Positions 8,129 through 15,486 of a stretch of 23,718 bases of DNA are shown in pieces (position 1 is the first letter of the stretch; every line of letters begins with the position of its first letter). Under the pieces are notes generated by a model that saw nothing but the letters and a program-made list of their open reading frames with translations, searched no databases and had not been told where the DNA came from. Made by a program: the position numbers and the translations under genes. Source of the stretch: Bacteroidota bacterium (GTDB lineage: Bacteria; Bacteroidota; Bacteroidia; JACCXN01); assembly GCA_013696965.1 (NCBI GenBank), contig JACCXN010000064.1:1-23718 (forward strand), read 5' to 3'.

Positions 8129-9307
8129 TTATGAAATACTGGTTTTATTATCAATAGTAATGTCGTTGATGGTTTGAGGACCTTCTGTAATACTTGAGTT
8201 TCCAAGGTTAAAGTCGGGTAATAGAATATTGCGCCATTCAAATGTTTTGGGCATATCATCTCCAATTAATTTTCCCCAGGGTTTTAAGGGTTCTACACGA
8301 TCGAAAATCACTTTTAGGATGGCAACAATTGGAATGGCTAAAAACATTCCTGCAATTCCTGCAATTGCCCCACCAATAATAATTCCTACCATGGATGCCA
8401 GGGCATTAATCCGTATTTTGTTTCCAACAATTTTGGGTACCAGGATATTATTATCAATAAATTGAACTATCAGGTTTAGTCCAAGAATCCCAACAATTAA
8501 TGACGGATCTGTTGAAGTAACAAGAGTAACCAGAATTGAAATAAGTACTGCTGTAAAAATCCCAATATAGGGAATCAGATTAAGCATGGCAGTAATAACT
8601 CCCAGCAATACTGCATACTGTACGCCCAATAACATTAAGCCAGATGTTGTTAATATACCAACAACGCCCATTTCAAGAAGTAATCCAACAATGTAACTTT
8701 GAACCACTGTTTTTATATTAATAAGTACGTCTATGAGTTTCTGTTCATTTTTTTGAGAAACTATTGAGGAAAGAAATTGTATAAAAAGATTTCTGTACAA
8801 TAGAATCAGAAATGTATAAATAGGAGTGAGGATAATATTGATTATGGTATCGGTGAATGAACTCAAGGTATTGCCTACAAGTGTATTGTTTCCATTCATT
8901 GTACTCTGGGTAACCTGTTGGATATAATTTTTCTGTTTGTAATAGCTTACATGATAGCGTTGTTTAATCCAGTGCTGAATGTGTTCATAATGATTTGAAA
9001 AATTTTTTTGAATCTTATTCCAATCCTCAGTGATATAAGAAATTTGCCAGGAAATAAACAGAATAATTGTGGCAATTAATATTACAAATAATACAACCGA
9101 TACCAAAACTGCAATAACATGTGGGAGTTTTAATTTAGCATTAAAAAAAACCACCACTGGCCTTAATATAATTGCAAACAATAAAGCAAGAAACAGTGGA
9201 ATTAAAACAGATTGACCAAAATAAAGCACCAGAATAATAATGCTTAAGCTCAACAGAGTGAGTGCCAATTTTACATAAGGCGGGTAATTTAAAGTTTGAG
9301 TTTCCAT
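8129..9307 (-). CDS. AI-2E family (PerM-like) membrane transporter
   Basis: This is a 392-residue integral inner-membrane protein with about eight helices. Two lie at the N-terminus (LALTLLSLSIIILVLYFG and LIPLFLALLFAIILRPVVV), one is at residues 64-87, and a soluble helical region follows. A C-terminal block contains VGILTTSGLMLLGVQYAVLLG, LIPYIGIFTAVLISI and the typical IVGNKIRINALASMVGIIIG...GMFLAIPIVAILKVIFD. Family members export AI-2 or small metabolites, or act as Na+(Li+)/H+ antiporters, so the substrate cannot be assigned. The polar tail of about 40 residues after the last helix is probably cytoplasmic. It lies 120 bp downstream of mlaD in the same direction, in the envelope-stress run. 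Confidence 0.85.
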   Translation of the reverse strand: METQTLNYPPYVKLALTLLSLSIIILVLYFGQSVLIPLFLALLFAIILRPVVVFFNAKLKLPHVIAVLVSVVLFVILIATIILFISWQISYITEDWNKIQKNFSNHYEHIQHWIKQRYHVSYYKQKNYIQQVTQSTMNGNNTLVGNTLSSFTDTIINIILTPIYTFLILLYRNLFIQFLSSIVSQKNEQKLIDVLINIKTVVQSYIVGLLLEMGVVGILTTSGLMLLGVQYAVLLGVITAMLNLIPYIGIFTAVLISILVTLVTSTDPSLIVGILGLNLIVQFIDNNILVPKIVGNKIRINALASMVGIIIGGAIAGIAGMFLAIPIVAILKVIFDRVEPLKPWGKLIGDDMPKTFEWRNILLPDFNLGNSSITEGPQTINDITIDNKTSIS

Positions 9308-9427
9308 GGAATAATTTTTTTAAATTTAATTCTTTGAATCACAATTATCCATTAGTGAAAAAGTACTACAATGCTAAATTAAATAAAGCGTAATGTTTTT
9401 CGAAAACCGATTAATTATATGTTGACT

Positions 9428-10147
9428 TTATTTTTTATTGCTGTTCTTTTGTTCTTCTTTAAGTTCTTTTCTTTCTTTTCTTTTCAAAGACCCACGCAAT
9501 AGAAAACTGTTTTTGGCAGCATCCATATTTTCCTCGAATCCTTTTGTCCCATGTTGTAAATTTTTGATGGTTTGGTCCAAATTTTTTGCAAAAACAGTAT
9601 CCATAAATAATTTACCTATTGTTCCATTACCCTTGCTAATATTGGCCATTATTGCAGCAAAATCAGTGGTAATTGTTGCAGCATTTTCACTTGTTATTTT
9701 TAAATTAAGTAAAATTTCATCCATATTAACAGGTTGAGATGTTTCAATAAAATCATTGTCTGATAATTCCTTTTCACCAGGAGTTCCCGGGATTATAAGC
9801 ATAATTTTATTTCCCATTAACCCATCTGAGCCAATAAGGGCTTTTGCATTTTTTTTAATAAAATGCCTGGAATTTTCATTAATCACCATATCTACCTTTA
9901 CAGTTGAATCAGTAATTTGTTGTATACTTTCTATTATTCCTACATTAATTCCTGAAAATCGCACATTGTTTCCAACCTGGAGTCCGCTAACATCCTTAAA
10001 TATTCCACTTATATGAAAAGTGCTGCTGAATAAATTCTCTTTTTGGCCAATAAAGTATATTCCTGCTATAAAAAGTATAAATCCTGTGGAGACAAGTATT
10101 CCAAGTCTTATATTATTTCCTGTTGTTTTTTTCATGATACTGTTCAT
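9428..10147 (-). CDS. mlaD: MlaD-like MCE-domain lipid transport protein
   Basis: This is a 239-residue protein with one N-terminal helix (residues 13-33) and a single MCE domain (about 39-115: FHISGIFKDVSGLQVGNNVR FSGINVG... GLMGNKIMLIIPG). A helical, Lys/Glu-rich C-terminus follows. In MlaFEDB-type systems the MCE protein forms a hexameric ring in the periplasm and binds phospholipid passing between the inner membrane and the outer membrane. It follows MlaF by 27 bp and MlaE before that, so the three form an mlaE-mlaF-mlaD operon. No MlaB or MlaC homologue is visible in the window. The start could also be the ATG at 10135 (MKKTTGNN). Confidence 0.85.
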   Translation of the reverse strand: MNSIMKKTTGNNIRLGILVSTGFILFIAGIYFIGQKENLFSSTFHISGIFKDVSGLQVGNNVRFSGINVGIIESIQQITDSTVKVDMVINENSRHFIKKNAKALIGSDGLMGNKIMLIIPGTPGEKELSDNDFIETSQPVNMDEILLNLKITSENAATITTDFAAIMANISKGNGTIGKLFMDTVFAKNLDQTIKNLQHGTKGFEENMDAAKNSFLLRGSLKRKERKELKEEQKNSNKK

Positions 10148-10174
10148 ATTATAAAAGACTTTCCTTTTTGGGTT

Positions 10175-10900
10175 TTATTCAAAGAATGAGCGCACCCATT
10201 CATCTTTTGATTGTGATAACTCTTTAAAAGTTCCTTCAGCCACACACAATCCTTCATTAATTATTACCATACGGTTGGCTGTAATACGCGCACACTCCAC
10301 ATCATGTGTAATTATTATGCTTGCAGTATTGTATTTTTTTTGCACCTCTAAAATCAATTTACTTATTTCTTTTGATGTAATAGGATCCAAACCAGTGGTA
10401 GGCTCGTCATATAGTATAATTTCGGGTTTTAATATTAAAGATCGGGCAAGTCCAACTCTTTTTTTCATTCCACCTGAAAGTTCTGAAGGCATTTTTTCGA
10501 TTGCTTCTTCCAGGCCAACATTTGTAAGGGCGTCTAAAACCAAAGTGTTAATTTCTTCTCTTGATTTGCTTTTTAGATCACGTAAAGGAAATTCAAGATT
10601 CTCTCTTACGCTCATAGAGTCATAAAGTGCGGCACTTTGAAAAAGAAATCCTACTTTTTTTCTCAATGCATTTAAATCCTTGCCTTTTAAGCCGGATAAT
10701 GTTTCTCCAAGAACAACAATTTTTCCTTCATCTGGTTCAATAAGGCCAATAAGGCATTTTATCAGGACTGATTTTCCGCTTCCTGATTTTCCGAAAATCA
10801 CAAGATTTTCACCTTTATTAATTTTTAAACTGATGTCTTTAAGTACATCATTGCTTCCAAATGATTTTTTCAGGTGTTCTATTTCTACAACAGTTTCCAT
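10175..10900 (-). CDS. mlaF: MlaF-like ABC transporter ATPase
   Basis: The 241-residue ATPase is complete. It has Walker A GKSGSGKS (37-44), Q-loop Gln88, ABC signature LSGGMKKR (141-148), Walker B IILYDE (161-166), the D-loop in GLDP and H-loop His199. The form LSGG-M-KKRVGLARS and the long insert after Walker A are typical of MlaF-type phospholipid/toluene-tolerance transporters. It energises lipid movement by the MlaE permease and MlaD ring. I chose the ATG at 10900, 5 bp after the mlaE stop. An in-frame TTG at 10909, overlapping the mlaE stop, is possible but weaker. Confidence 0.9.
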   Translation of the reverse strand: METVVEIEHLKKSFGSNDVLKDISLKINKGENLVIFGKSGSGKSVLIKCLIGLIEPDEGKIVVLGETLSGLKGKDLNALRKKVGFLFQSAALYDSMSVRENLEFPLRDLKSKSREEINTLVLDALTNVGLEEAIEKMPSELSGGMKKRVGLARSLILKPEIILYDEPTTGLDPITSKEISKLILEVQKKYNTASIIITHDVECARITANRMVIINEGLCVAEGTFKELSQSKDEWVRSFFE

Positions 10901-10905
10901 AACAA

Positions 10906-11730
10906 TCAATTTAAAAGGCTGGTTATTTGAACTGCAACCATGTCAATAATAAATATGGATAATGAAGCGAGTACAACAGCAGAGTTTGCGGCCTGCCCAA
11001 CTCCTTCGGTTCCCTTGGTGGCATTGTACCCTTTATAACAACTAATTATAGCAATTGAAAACCCAAAGAAAAATGTTTTAATTATTGCAGGAAAAACATC
11101 CATGAAAGAAAGTTTTTCGAAGACCTGTAAAAAGAAAAGCTGAAAACTTACATCTCCTTGCAGATTAACGCCAATATATGAACCATAAAGGGAAATGGAA
11201 TCAGCAACAATTACCAGTACGGGTAGCATAAGCGTTGCGGAGAGAACTCTTGTTACTACGATATAATTAAAAGGATTTATTCCTGAAACTTCCATCGCAT
11301 CAATTTGTTCGGTTACTTTCATGGAGGCTAATTCTGCTCCAATACCCGATCCTACTTTTCCAGCAAAAATTAGTGCAGTAATTACAGGTCCGATTTCCCG
11401 GATAATAGAAACCGCAACCATTGCAGGCAACCAGGATTCAGCACCAAACTCAGAAAGCGTTGGCCTGGCTTGTATGGTTAGTACAAGGCCCATAATAAAT
11501 CCGGTGATGGCTACAAGTGGAAAAGACTTATAGCCGATTAAAAAAGCTTGTTTACCAAGTTCCCTTAATTCATAGGGAGGTACAAAGACTTCACGGAAAA
11601 AGCGCATTGAAAACAAGGTTAATTGTGCAATCTCTTCAAAAAAGCCTTTTAATGCATTTGAGGGCCTCTTTGAAAGCACCAATGCCTTTTTTAAAGCAGT
11701 TTCTCCGGATGTTTTTAAATCTTGTGACAT
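10906..11730 (-). CDS. mlaE: MlaE-like ABC permease
   Basis: This is a 274-residue inner-membrane permease of the MlaE (DUF140) family. It has the amphipathic N-terminal segment, then FPLVAITGFIMGLVLTIQ, the cytoplasmic coupling region with REIGPVITALIFAGKVGSGI and AELASMKVTEQIDAMEVSGI, and later helices LMLPVLVIVADSISLYGSY and FFFGFSIAIISCYKGYNA. TEGVGQAANSAVV near the C-terminus is a family signature. It passes phospholipids to or from the MlaD ring, powered by MlaF. It is first in the mla operon, starting 25 bp after the hypothetical gene at 11756-12157, so it is probably read from an upstream promoter as part of the stress run. Confidence 0.9.
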   Translation of the reverse strand: MSQDLKTSGETALKKALVLSKRPSNALKGFFEEIAQLTLFSMRFFREVFVPPYELRELGKQAFLIGYKSFPLVAITGFIMGLVLTIQARPTLSEFGAESWLPAMVAVSIIREIGPVITALIFAGKVGSGIGAELASMKVTEQIDAMEVSGINPFNYIVVTRVLSATLMLPVLVIVADSISLYGSYIGVNLQGDVSFQLFFLQVFEKLSFMDVFPAIIKTFFFGFSIAIISCYKGYNATKGTEGVGQAANSAVVLASLSIFIIDMVAVQITSLLN

Positions 11731-11755
11731 TTTTAATAATAAAAATTAGAAAGTA

Positions 11756-12157
11756 TTAAAAGGACTTTTCATTTTCGGGATCAATCTTTTTTGTAAATAA
11801 ATTAAACAAGCTGCTGGCAACTAATTTAATTGTATCTGAATTTTTTGATACAGCATTTGAAACACCTAATTGCAAAAGTGAACCAAGTAATTTTTTTAAC
11901 GGATTATGTGACTCTCCTACAACTAATGATTTAGATAAATAACCAGCCGTTATTCCCATAGTGGCTCCCATTATGTCTTCTTTGAAATCAGGTAAAGTTG
12001 TAAACTCTTTGAAGGTGCTTTTTAGTACGTTTAAAGGCTTCATTTTTTCAAAGGTGTTCAGGAATTCTTCCTTTAGTAAAGGCCACTCCTGAGCTTGCTT
12101 ATACTCTAATTGCTCAATTGCATTTTTAAGATCTTTAACTGATGTTATTTTTTGCAT
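11756..12157 (-). CDS. Hypothetical protein of the YtxH/holin cluster
   Basis: The product has 133 residues and I recognise no named domain. The N-terminal half is helical and charged (VKDLKNAIEQLEYKQAQEWP). The C-terminal half is weakly hydrophobic and Gly-rich (GATMGITAGYLSKSL, LLGSLLQLGVSNAVS), suggesting membrane association, and it ends in a polar tail. It lies 7 bp after the holin-like gene and 25 bp before mlaE. Small proteins in this place, after YtxH and a holin-III-like protein, are common in Bacteroidota stress clusters. An envelope function is inferred from context only. Confidence 0.7.
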   Translation of the reverse strand: MQKITSVKDLKNAIEQLEYKQAQEWPLLKEEFLNTFEKMKPLNVLKSTFKEFTTLPDFKEDIMGATMGITAGYLSKSLVVGESHNPLKKLLGSLLQLGVSNAVSKNSDTIKLVASSLFNLFTKKIDPENEKSF

Positions 12158-12164
12158 AATCGTA

Positions 12165-12503
12165 TTATTTAAGCATTTGAGTGATGATGGAATTATTTAC
12201 CTGGGTTTTGATAAGTGGATGCATATAAAACAATATAATTCCAATTATCCCATAGAATGAAGCCACAAGTAAAAAGCCAAAGTAGTTCTTTCCTAATAGG
12301 TCACCCAGCCAAAGTGCAATAGCAATATTCAAAGTTAGTGCAAAAATAGAAAGCACTATAATTAATAATAAGCGGGAGAATAGTGTGGAGCTAACATCTG
12401 CTGTTTTATTCAGGGATTTTAGCTTAAATAATTCCAAGCTAGTTTTGCTATACTTCTCAGCCTTTAACAGTAGAGGTTCAATTAAATTTGCTTTTGCCTG
12501 CAT
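12165..12503 (-). CDS. Phage-holin-family-like small membrane protein
   Basis: This is a 112-residue protein. A polar helical N-terminus (residues 1-38, LIEPLLLKAEKYSKTSLELF) is followed by two transmembrane helices (LLLIIVLSIFALTLNIAIAL and FLLVASFYGIIGIILFYM) joined by a short loop, then a polar C-terminus. This layout is that of the 'phage holin family'/putative superfamily III proteins found in chromosomal stress clusters rather than true lysis genes. No endolysin is nearby. It lies between the ytxH-like gene and a hypothetical gene, all read leftward. The name reflects domain similarity, not a proven pore function. Confidence 0.7.
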   Translation of the reverse strand: MQAKANLIEPLLLKAEKYSKTSLELFKLKSLNKTADVSSTLFSRLLLIIVLSIFALTLNIAIALWLGDLLGKNYFGFLLVASFYGIIGIILFYMHPLIKTQVNNSIITQMLK

Positions 12504-12520
12504 AAGAGTTTTTTATTTAA

Positions 12521-12552
12521 TAATAGCCGGAATGCACTCATTCCGGCTATTA
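12521..12552 (-). terminator. Strong 14-bp hairpin between ytxH and the holin-like gene
   Basis: The arms at 12521-12534 (TAATAGCCGGAATG) and 12539-12552 (CATTCCGGCTATTA) are perfectly complementary with a 4-nt loop. The hairpin sits in the 77-bp gap between two same-strand genes. On neither strand does a run of T follow, so it may be a partial terminator, an mRNA-stabilising stem or a processing site rather than a classical Rho-independent terminator. Confidence 0.55.
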
Positions 12553-12580
12553 AATTGTTAAAAATGGATTCGAAATTAGA

Positions 12581-12853
12581 TTAGTTCCCTTTAAACTTTT
12601 CAACCTTTGCTACCCCATTCTCCACAAACCCATTTGCTTTTTCTTTTAATGATTTTACTTCTTTTTTTACATCTTCAAGTATATCACCTAACTGTTCTTT
12701 GATATTCTCTGCAAGGTCATCTCCTTTAGCTGCAAGTTTTTTCATTGTTTCACTTCCTTTGTCAGGAGCAAATAAGATTCCCAGAGCTCCACCAATGGCT
12801 GCGCCCAATATTAATGCTCCAAATAATTTTGCATTGTCGTTTGACTTTTTCAT
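12581..12853 (-). CDS. YtxH domain-containing protein
   Basis: The product has 90 residues. It has the YtxH signature: a short polar N-terminus, one Gly/Ala-rich transmembrane helix (LFGALILGAAIGGALGILFA, residues 10-29), then PDKG--TR-like PDKGSETMKKLA and a long charged amphipathic helix with repeated Lys/Glu to the C-terminus. Members are induced under general stress in many bacteria and may be membrane-anchored coiled coils. The biochemical role is unknown. It follows the two Lmo0937-type genes by 38 bp and precedes the holin-like gene, separated from it by a strong hairpin. Confidence 0.85.
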   Translation of the reverse strand: MKKSNDNAKLFGALILGAAIGGALGILFAPDKGSETMKKLAAKGDDLAENIKEQLGDILEDVKKEVKSLKEKANGFVENGVAKVEKFKGN

Positions 12854-12891
12854 TTTTTTTAGTTTTTAAATTGTTTGAAATAAGAGAGGTA

Positions 12892-13047
12892 TTATATAAT
12901 CCTTCTCCCTTGAATAATTCGAAATATAACTGCAATTAATGCAATTACTAATAGCATGTGTATTAGTCCTCCGGCACTGTAACCTACAAAGCCTATTGCC
13001 CAAAGGATAACTAATACTACTGCTATGATATAAAGAATATTACTCAT
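12892..13047 (-). CDS. Lmo0937-family mini membrane protein
   Basis: The frame encodes 51 residues, read directly from the minus strand: MSNILYIIAVVLVILWAIGF, then VGYSAGGLIHMLLVIALIAV and IFRIIQGRRII. This is the Lmo0937-family pattern: an N-terminal hydrophobic helix with a central Trp, GY-SAGG-IH in the loop, then a second helix and a basic tail. These proteins sit in general-stress clusters with YtxH and CsbD proteins. It is the intact copy of a tandem duplication: the upstream copy at 13057-13227 is broken. The next gene downstream is ytxH. Confidence 0.85.
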   Translation of the reverse strand: MSNILYIIAVVLVILWAIGFVGYSAGGLIHMLLVIALIAVIFRIIQGRRII

Positions 13048-13056
13048 GATTTAATT

Positions 13057-13227
13057 TTATTTAAGCGTGAAATTATTTAATTCATTTCCTTTGATAATCC
13101 TAAAAACAACCGCAATTAATTCAATCGCTAATAGTATGTGTATTGTTTCTGGTGCACTATAACCAATAAAGCCTATTGCCTAAAGAATAACTAATACTAC
13201 TGCTATAATACTAAGGATGTTTCCCAT
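13057..13227 (-). pseudogene. Lmo0937-family paralogue with TGG-to-TAG nonsense codon
   Basis: This frame of 57 codons is a tandem duplicate of the gene at 12892-13047. It reads MGNILSIIAVVLVIL, then TAG (13180-13182), then AIGFIGYSA...IHILLAIELIAVVFRII and a different tail, NELNNFTLK. The amber codon replaces the Trp16 codon (TGG) of the intact copy, a one-base change. The AGG after SA has become PET, so the copy is also diverging at the conserved loop. Only 10 bp separate the copies. Confidence 0.8.
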
Positions 13228-13238
13228 GATTGTATTTT

Positions 13239-13793
13239 TTAATGGTGAATTGCTAAACCAATTGTAGATGTACCGCTTGATAGGTCAAGAAAAACACCTA
13301 GCCTATTATTGATATGATATTCTGCACCAATATGAAGATCCAGGTATACCGGACTTGGTGAGCGGTAATAATTTTTGTCATGATAATAACCATAATCAGC
13401 ACGGTTGCTTACAAGTGCAAATCCCAAGGAACCTGCAGCATAAAAATCCCATTTTGAATTAGCATTAAACAATTCATCAAAATAATAGGTTCCTTTAGCC
13501 CCAACAGGAATTACCGTGTAACGAGAATTGTACCTGTAACCGTTTTTATCAATATAAGTTCTTTGGAAGGTATAAATAGATACAAAAGGGGCCAGGGTAA
13601 AGTTCCTAAAAAGGTCGAATTCGTAGTTAAGATGCAAGGTTGGGGTTGAATGGCCAATATAACCATAGTATCCTATTCCTACTCCTAAATTTAAGGTTTT
13701 ACCATAGCTTTCAGGATATGATTTTTCCTGTGCGAATGAATTAATCCCTATTATCATAAGGAATAAAATTGATGCGAGTGTTTTAGTTTTCAT
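13239..13793 (-). CDS. Outer-membrane beta-barrel protein
   Basis: The product has 184 residues from ATG 13793 (MKTKTLASILFLMIIGINSF AQ, a clear signal peptide). The open frame continues upstream to 13919, but that part is low-complexity Lys/Thr and overlaps the preceding gene. The mature chain is rich in Tyr, Phe and Gly and alternates in strands (LNLGVGIGYYGYIG, TLHLNYEFDLFRNFTLAPFV, FYAAGSLGFALVSN, VYLDLHIGAEYHINNRLGVFL). This fits a small eight-stranded barrel. It lies 49 bp after the PorT-like gene at 13843-14541, in the stress run. The function is unknown. Confidence 0.75.
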   Translation of the reverse strand: MKTKTLASILFLMIIGINSFAQEKSYPESYGKTLNLGVGIGYYGYIGHSTPTLHLNYEFDLFRNFTLAPFVSIYTFQRTYIDKNGYRYNSRYTVIPVGAKGTYYFDELFNANSKWDFYAAGSLGFALVSNRADYGYYHDKNYYRSPSPVYLDLHIGAEYHINNRLGVFLDLSSGTSTIGLAIHH

Positions 13794-13842
13794 TTTTTTG
13801 TTTTTTTGTTTTTTAGTTGTTTTTGTTAATGGTTTTTTTGGT

Positions 13843-14541
13843 TTAAAATAAACATGTAAATCCAAGGTAAGCTGAGTTTGTTCTAACAATGGCTCTATCC
13901 AGAATATAATAAGTACCATCGGCAGGCTGGTTTGTATTGCTTACATTTACAAAACCATATACTCCACGGTATCCAATATCCAAACGAAGGGTTTTCTTTG
14001 AATTAAGAATAAATTCAAGTCCTGCTCCGTATGCGGCACCAAAATCACCACTTTTGGTTGAAATAACAGTTTGTAAAGTATCCGAATCACCACCTCCTGC
14101 AGTTGTAACACTTGCTCCTAAACTATATCCTATTTGAGGCCCGAATTCAACTTTTAAATTAACAGGATTAGATTTACCTGTATTAAGCGAAAGCAGCAAA
14201 GGAATATTTACATAACGCACATTAAATTCACGCTGCATATCATTGTCTGTATATTTTTGTGAAAGTGAGTTGTAAATAATCTCTCCTGATAATCCAACAT
14301 GGTTGGAAAAATTAAAACCGAGAATGGCTCCAAATCCATATCCCAGTGTAGCTTCTCCTTTTATAGTTCCTCCACTTGAAGTTTGCATATCAAAAGAAGA
14401 AAGCGTAGGCATAAAACGCACTCCAAATTCTACTCTGTTAAAGTCGGGCTTTGGCGTTGCAACCATCATTGAGTCTTGTGCTTTTACCTTTGTACCAAAG
14501 GCTAAAGCAAATAGTCCGATTATTATTAAAGATTTTTTCAT
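13843..14541 (-). CDS. PorT-family outer-membrane beta-barrel protein
   Basis: This is a 232-residue protein with a signal peptide (MKKSLIIIGLFALAFGTKVK AQ). The beta-rich mature part includes VEFGVRFMPTLSSFDMQ, LGYGFGAILGFNFSNHVGLS, FNVRYVNIPLLLSLNTG and VNLKVEFGPQIGYSLGA, and it ends ...RTNSAYLGFTCLF, with a terminal Phe as usual for barrels. 'YVNIPLLL..NTG...L..GPQ.GY' is the PorT-like/outer-membrane beta-barrel family pattern. It follows the coiled-coil lipoprotein gene by 75 bp and precedes another barrel gene. Its place in the stress run suggests the regulon remodels the outer membrane. Confidence 0.8.
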   Translation of the reverse strand: MKKSLIIIGLFALAFGTKVKAQDSMMVATPKPDFNRVEFGVRFMPTLSSFDMQTSSGGTIKGEATLGYGFGAILGFNFSNHVGLSGEIIYNSLSQKYTDNDMQREFNVRYVNIPLLLSLNTGKSNPVNLKVEFGPQIGYSLGASVTTAGGGDSDTLQTVISTKSGDFGAAYGAGLEFILNSKKTLRLDIGYRGVYGFVNVSNTNQPADGTYYILDRAIVRTNSAYLGFTCLF

Positions 14542-14616
14542 GGTTTTTTTTATTTAAGTATTATTAATATTGTTTACCTGTTTTTATATGATTTACTGGT
14601 TTTTTGTATAGATTTT

Positions 14617-15045
14617 TTAACTGAAAAAATTGCTTAATGCCTTTCCTAACTCTTCAAGATCACTGTTGAATTTCGATTTAAAATCTGCCCATTTTTCTTT
14701 TCCCTCTACCTTGTAATCATCCATTTTCTTTTTTGTGTCAGTGTTTTTTCTTTCTAATTCTGCTATTTTCTTTCTATAATCAGCTTTAACATCATTTTTT
14801 TCATTCTCAATTCTTGCATTAAAATCTGCAATAATTTTGTTATTCGCCTCAATTTTATTTTCAACTTCTTTACGGTATTTTTCAACTTCTTCCAAATGTT
14901 CCTTGTTGGCTTTTTCTAATTCCCAGTTTGCATCTATAACCTTGTTCTCTGCTTGTTCTACCTTATCTGTTGTTGAGCTGCAACTTGTAAATATTGCTGC
15001 TGATAAACAAGTGTAAATTGATAGTGTTAAGATTGAATTTTTCAT
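14617..15045 (-). CDS. Coiled-coil lipoprotein of the stress cluster
   Basis: The product has 142 residues. A lipoprotein signal peptide ends in IFTSC-SS (Cys22 would be lipidated), so the protein should be anchored in the inner or outer membrane. From about residue 30 to the end it is an almost uninterrupted charged helix (EQAENKVIDANWELEKANKE..., IENEKNDVKADYRKKIAELE), predicted to be a coiled coil of about 100 residues. No named domain is recognised. It follows the CsbD-like gene by 44 bp, with no space for a separate promoter of the type found here, so both are likely read from the shared motif promoter at 15309-15373. Confidence 0.75.
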   Translation of the reverse strand: MKNSILTLSIYTCLSAAIFTSCSSTTDKVEQAENKVIDANWELEKANKEHLEEVEKYRKEVENKIEANNKIIADFNARIENEKNDVKADYRKKIAELERKNTDTKKKMDDYKVEGKEKWADFKSKFNSDLEELGKALSNFFS

Positions 15046-15089
15046 GTTTTTTTCGTTTAAATTAATTTATTCCTAATTGGTATGCTTTA

Positions 15090-15272
15090 TTACAAATCAG
15101 AAATTAATTTTTGGATCTCTTCTTTTGATTTACCAAACTTTTTCTGTAACCTTTTTAGAATTTCTTCCCTTTTGCCCTCTTCTAATAAGAGTTTGCTATT
15201 TGTAAGGTTATTGAGTTTTTGTTTGAGTATCTTTTTTATCTGATCCCAGTTTTCGTCAGATGAATCACACAT
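15090..15272 (-). CDS. CsbD-like general stress protein
   Basis: The frame gives 60 residues from ATG 15272. Upstream codons in frame (to 15311) run into the promoter -7 box and are excluded. The chain has the CsbD-like layout NWDQIKKILKQKLNNLTN, then LLLEEGKREEILKRLQKKFG and KSKEEIQKLISDL, matching the W--(I/L)K-KLKQK---LT / EGK--E---RLQ-K-GK-KEE--K pattern. CsbD-type proteins are small, hydrophilic and induced by stress, with unknown biochemistry. It is the first gene after the strongest shared-motif promoter and heads the run toward the mla genes. Confidence 0.75.
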   Translation of the reverse strand: MCDSSDENWDQIKKILKQKLNNLTNSKLLLEEGKREEILKRLQKKFGKSKEEIQKLISDL

Positions 15273-15308
15273 GTTTTTTGTTTTTAATGCCTTTAAATTT
15301 CTCTTTAA

Positions 15309-15373
15309 CAAAGGTGCGCAAGTAAGGGGCGATAATTGTTACACAACTTATTAAATTAGTTACATCATTCACA
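15309..15373 (-). promoter_or_regulatory. Shared-motif promoter A, upstream of csbD-like gene
   Basis: In + strand letters, half-sites TTACACAACTT (15339) and TTACATCATTCACA (15360-15373) are 21 bp apart. The CAAAGGTG at 15309-15316 (CACCTTTG on the minus strand) is the -7 box. Exactly 22 nt separate the two elements. The TTTG is 37 nt from the ATG at 15272. The same layout occurs at two other promoters in this window (15936-15999 and 20796-20860). Confidence 0.75.
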
Positions 15374-15486
15374 GTTTTGATTTTTGGAAACAACACTATT
15401 TCAACTCATCCTATCCATTATGCTATCAGCAATCCAAATGCAAGTATTGTTTTTTGCATTTAATTTTATGCGCGTTATATAACCTT

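Noticed and set aside
12165-12503. Prophage lysis gene from the holin-like protein
   Set aside because: No endolysin or other phage genes nearby; the neighbours are stress and lipid-transport genes.
2012-13182. Amber (TAG) codons inside two genes as a sign of TAG recoding
   Set aside because: The intact walJ-like gene ends with TAG, and both interrupted genes show other signs of decay, so TAG is an ordinary stop here.
13794-13919. N-terminal extension of the barrel gene at 13239
   Set aside because: The extension overlaps the preceding gene and puts 42 residues before a clear signal peptide.
15339-15373. CRP/FNR-type palindrome (TGTGA...TCACA)
   Set aside because: The half-sites are direct, not inverted; no matching TCACA arm lies at the CRP distance.
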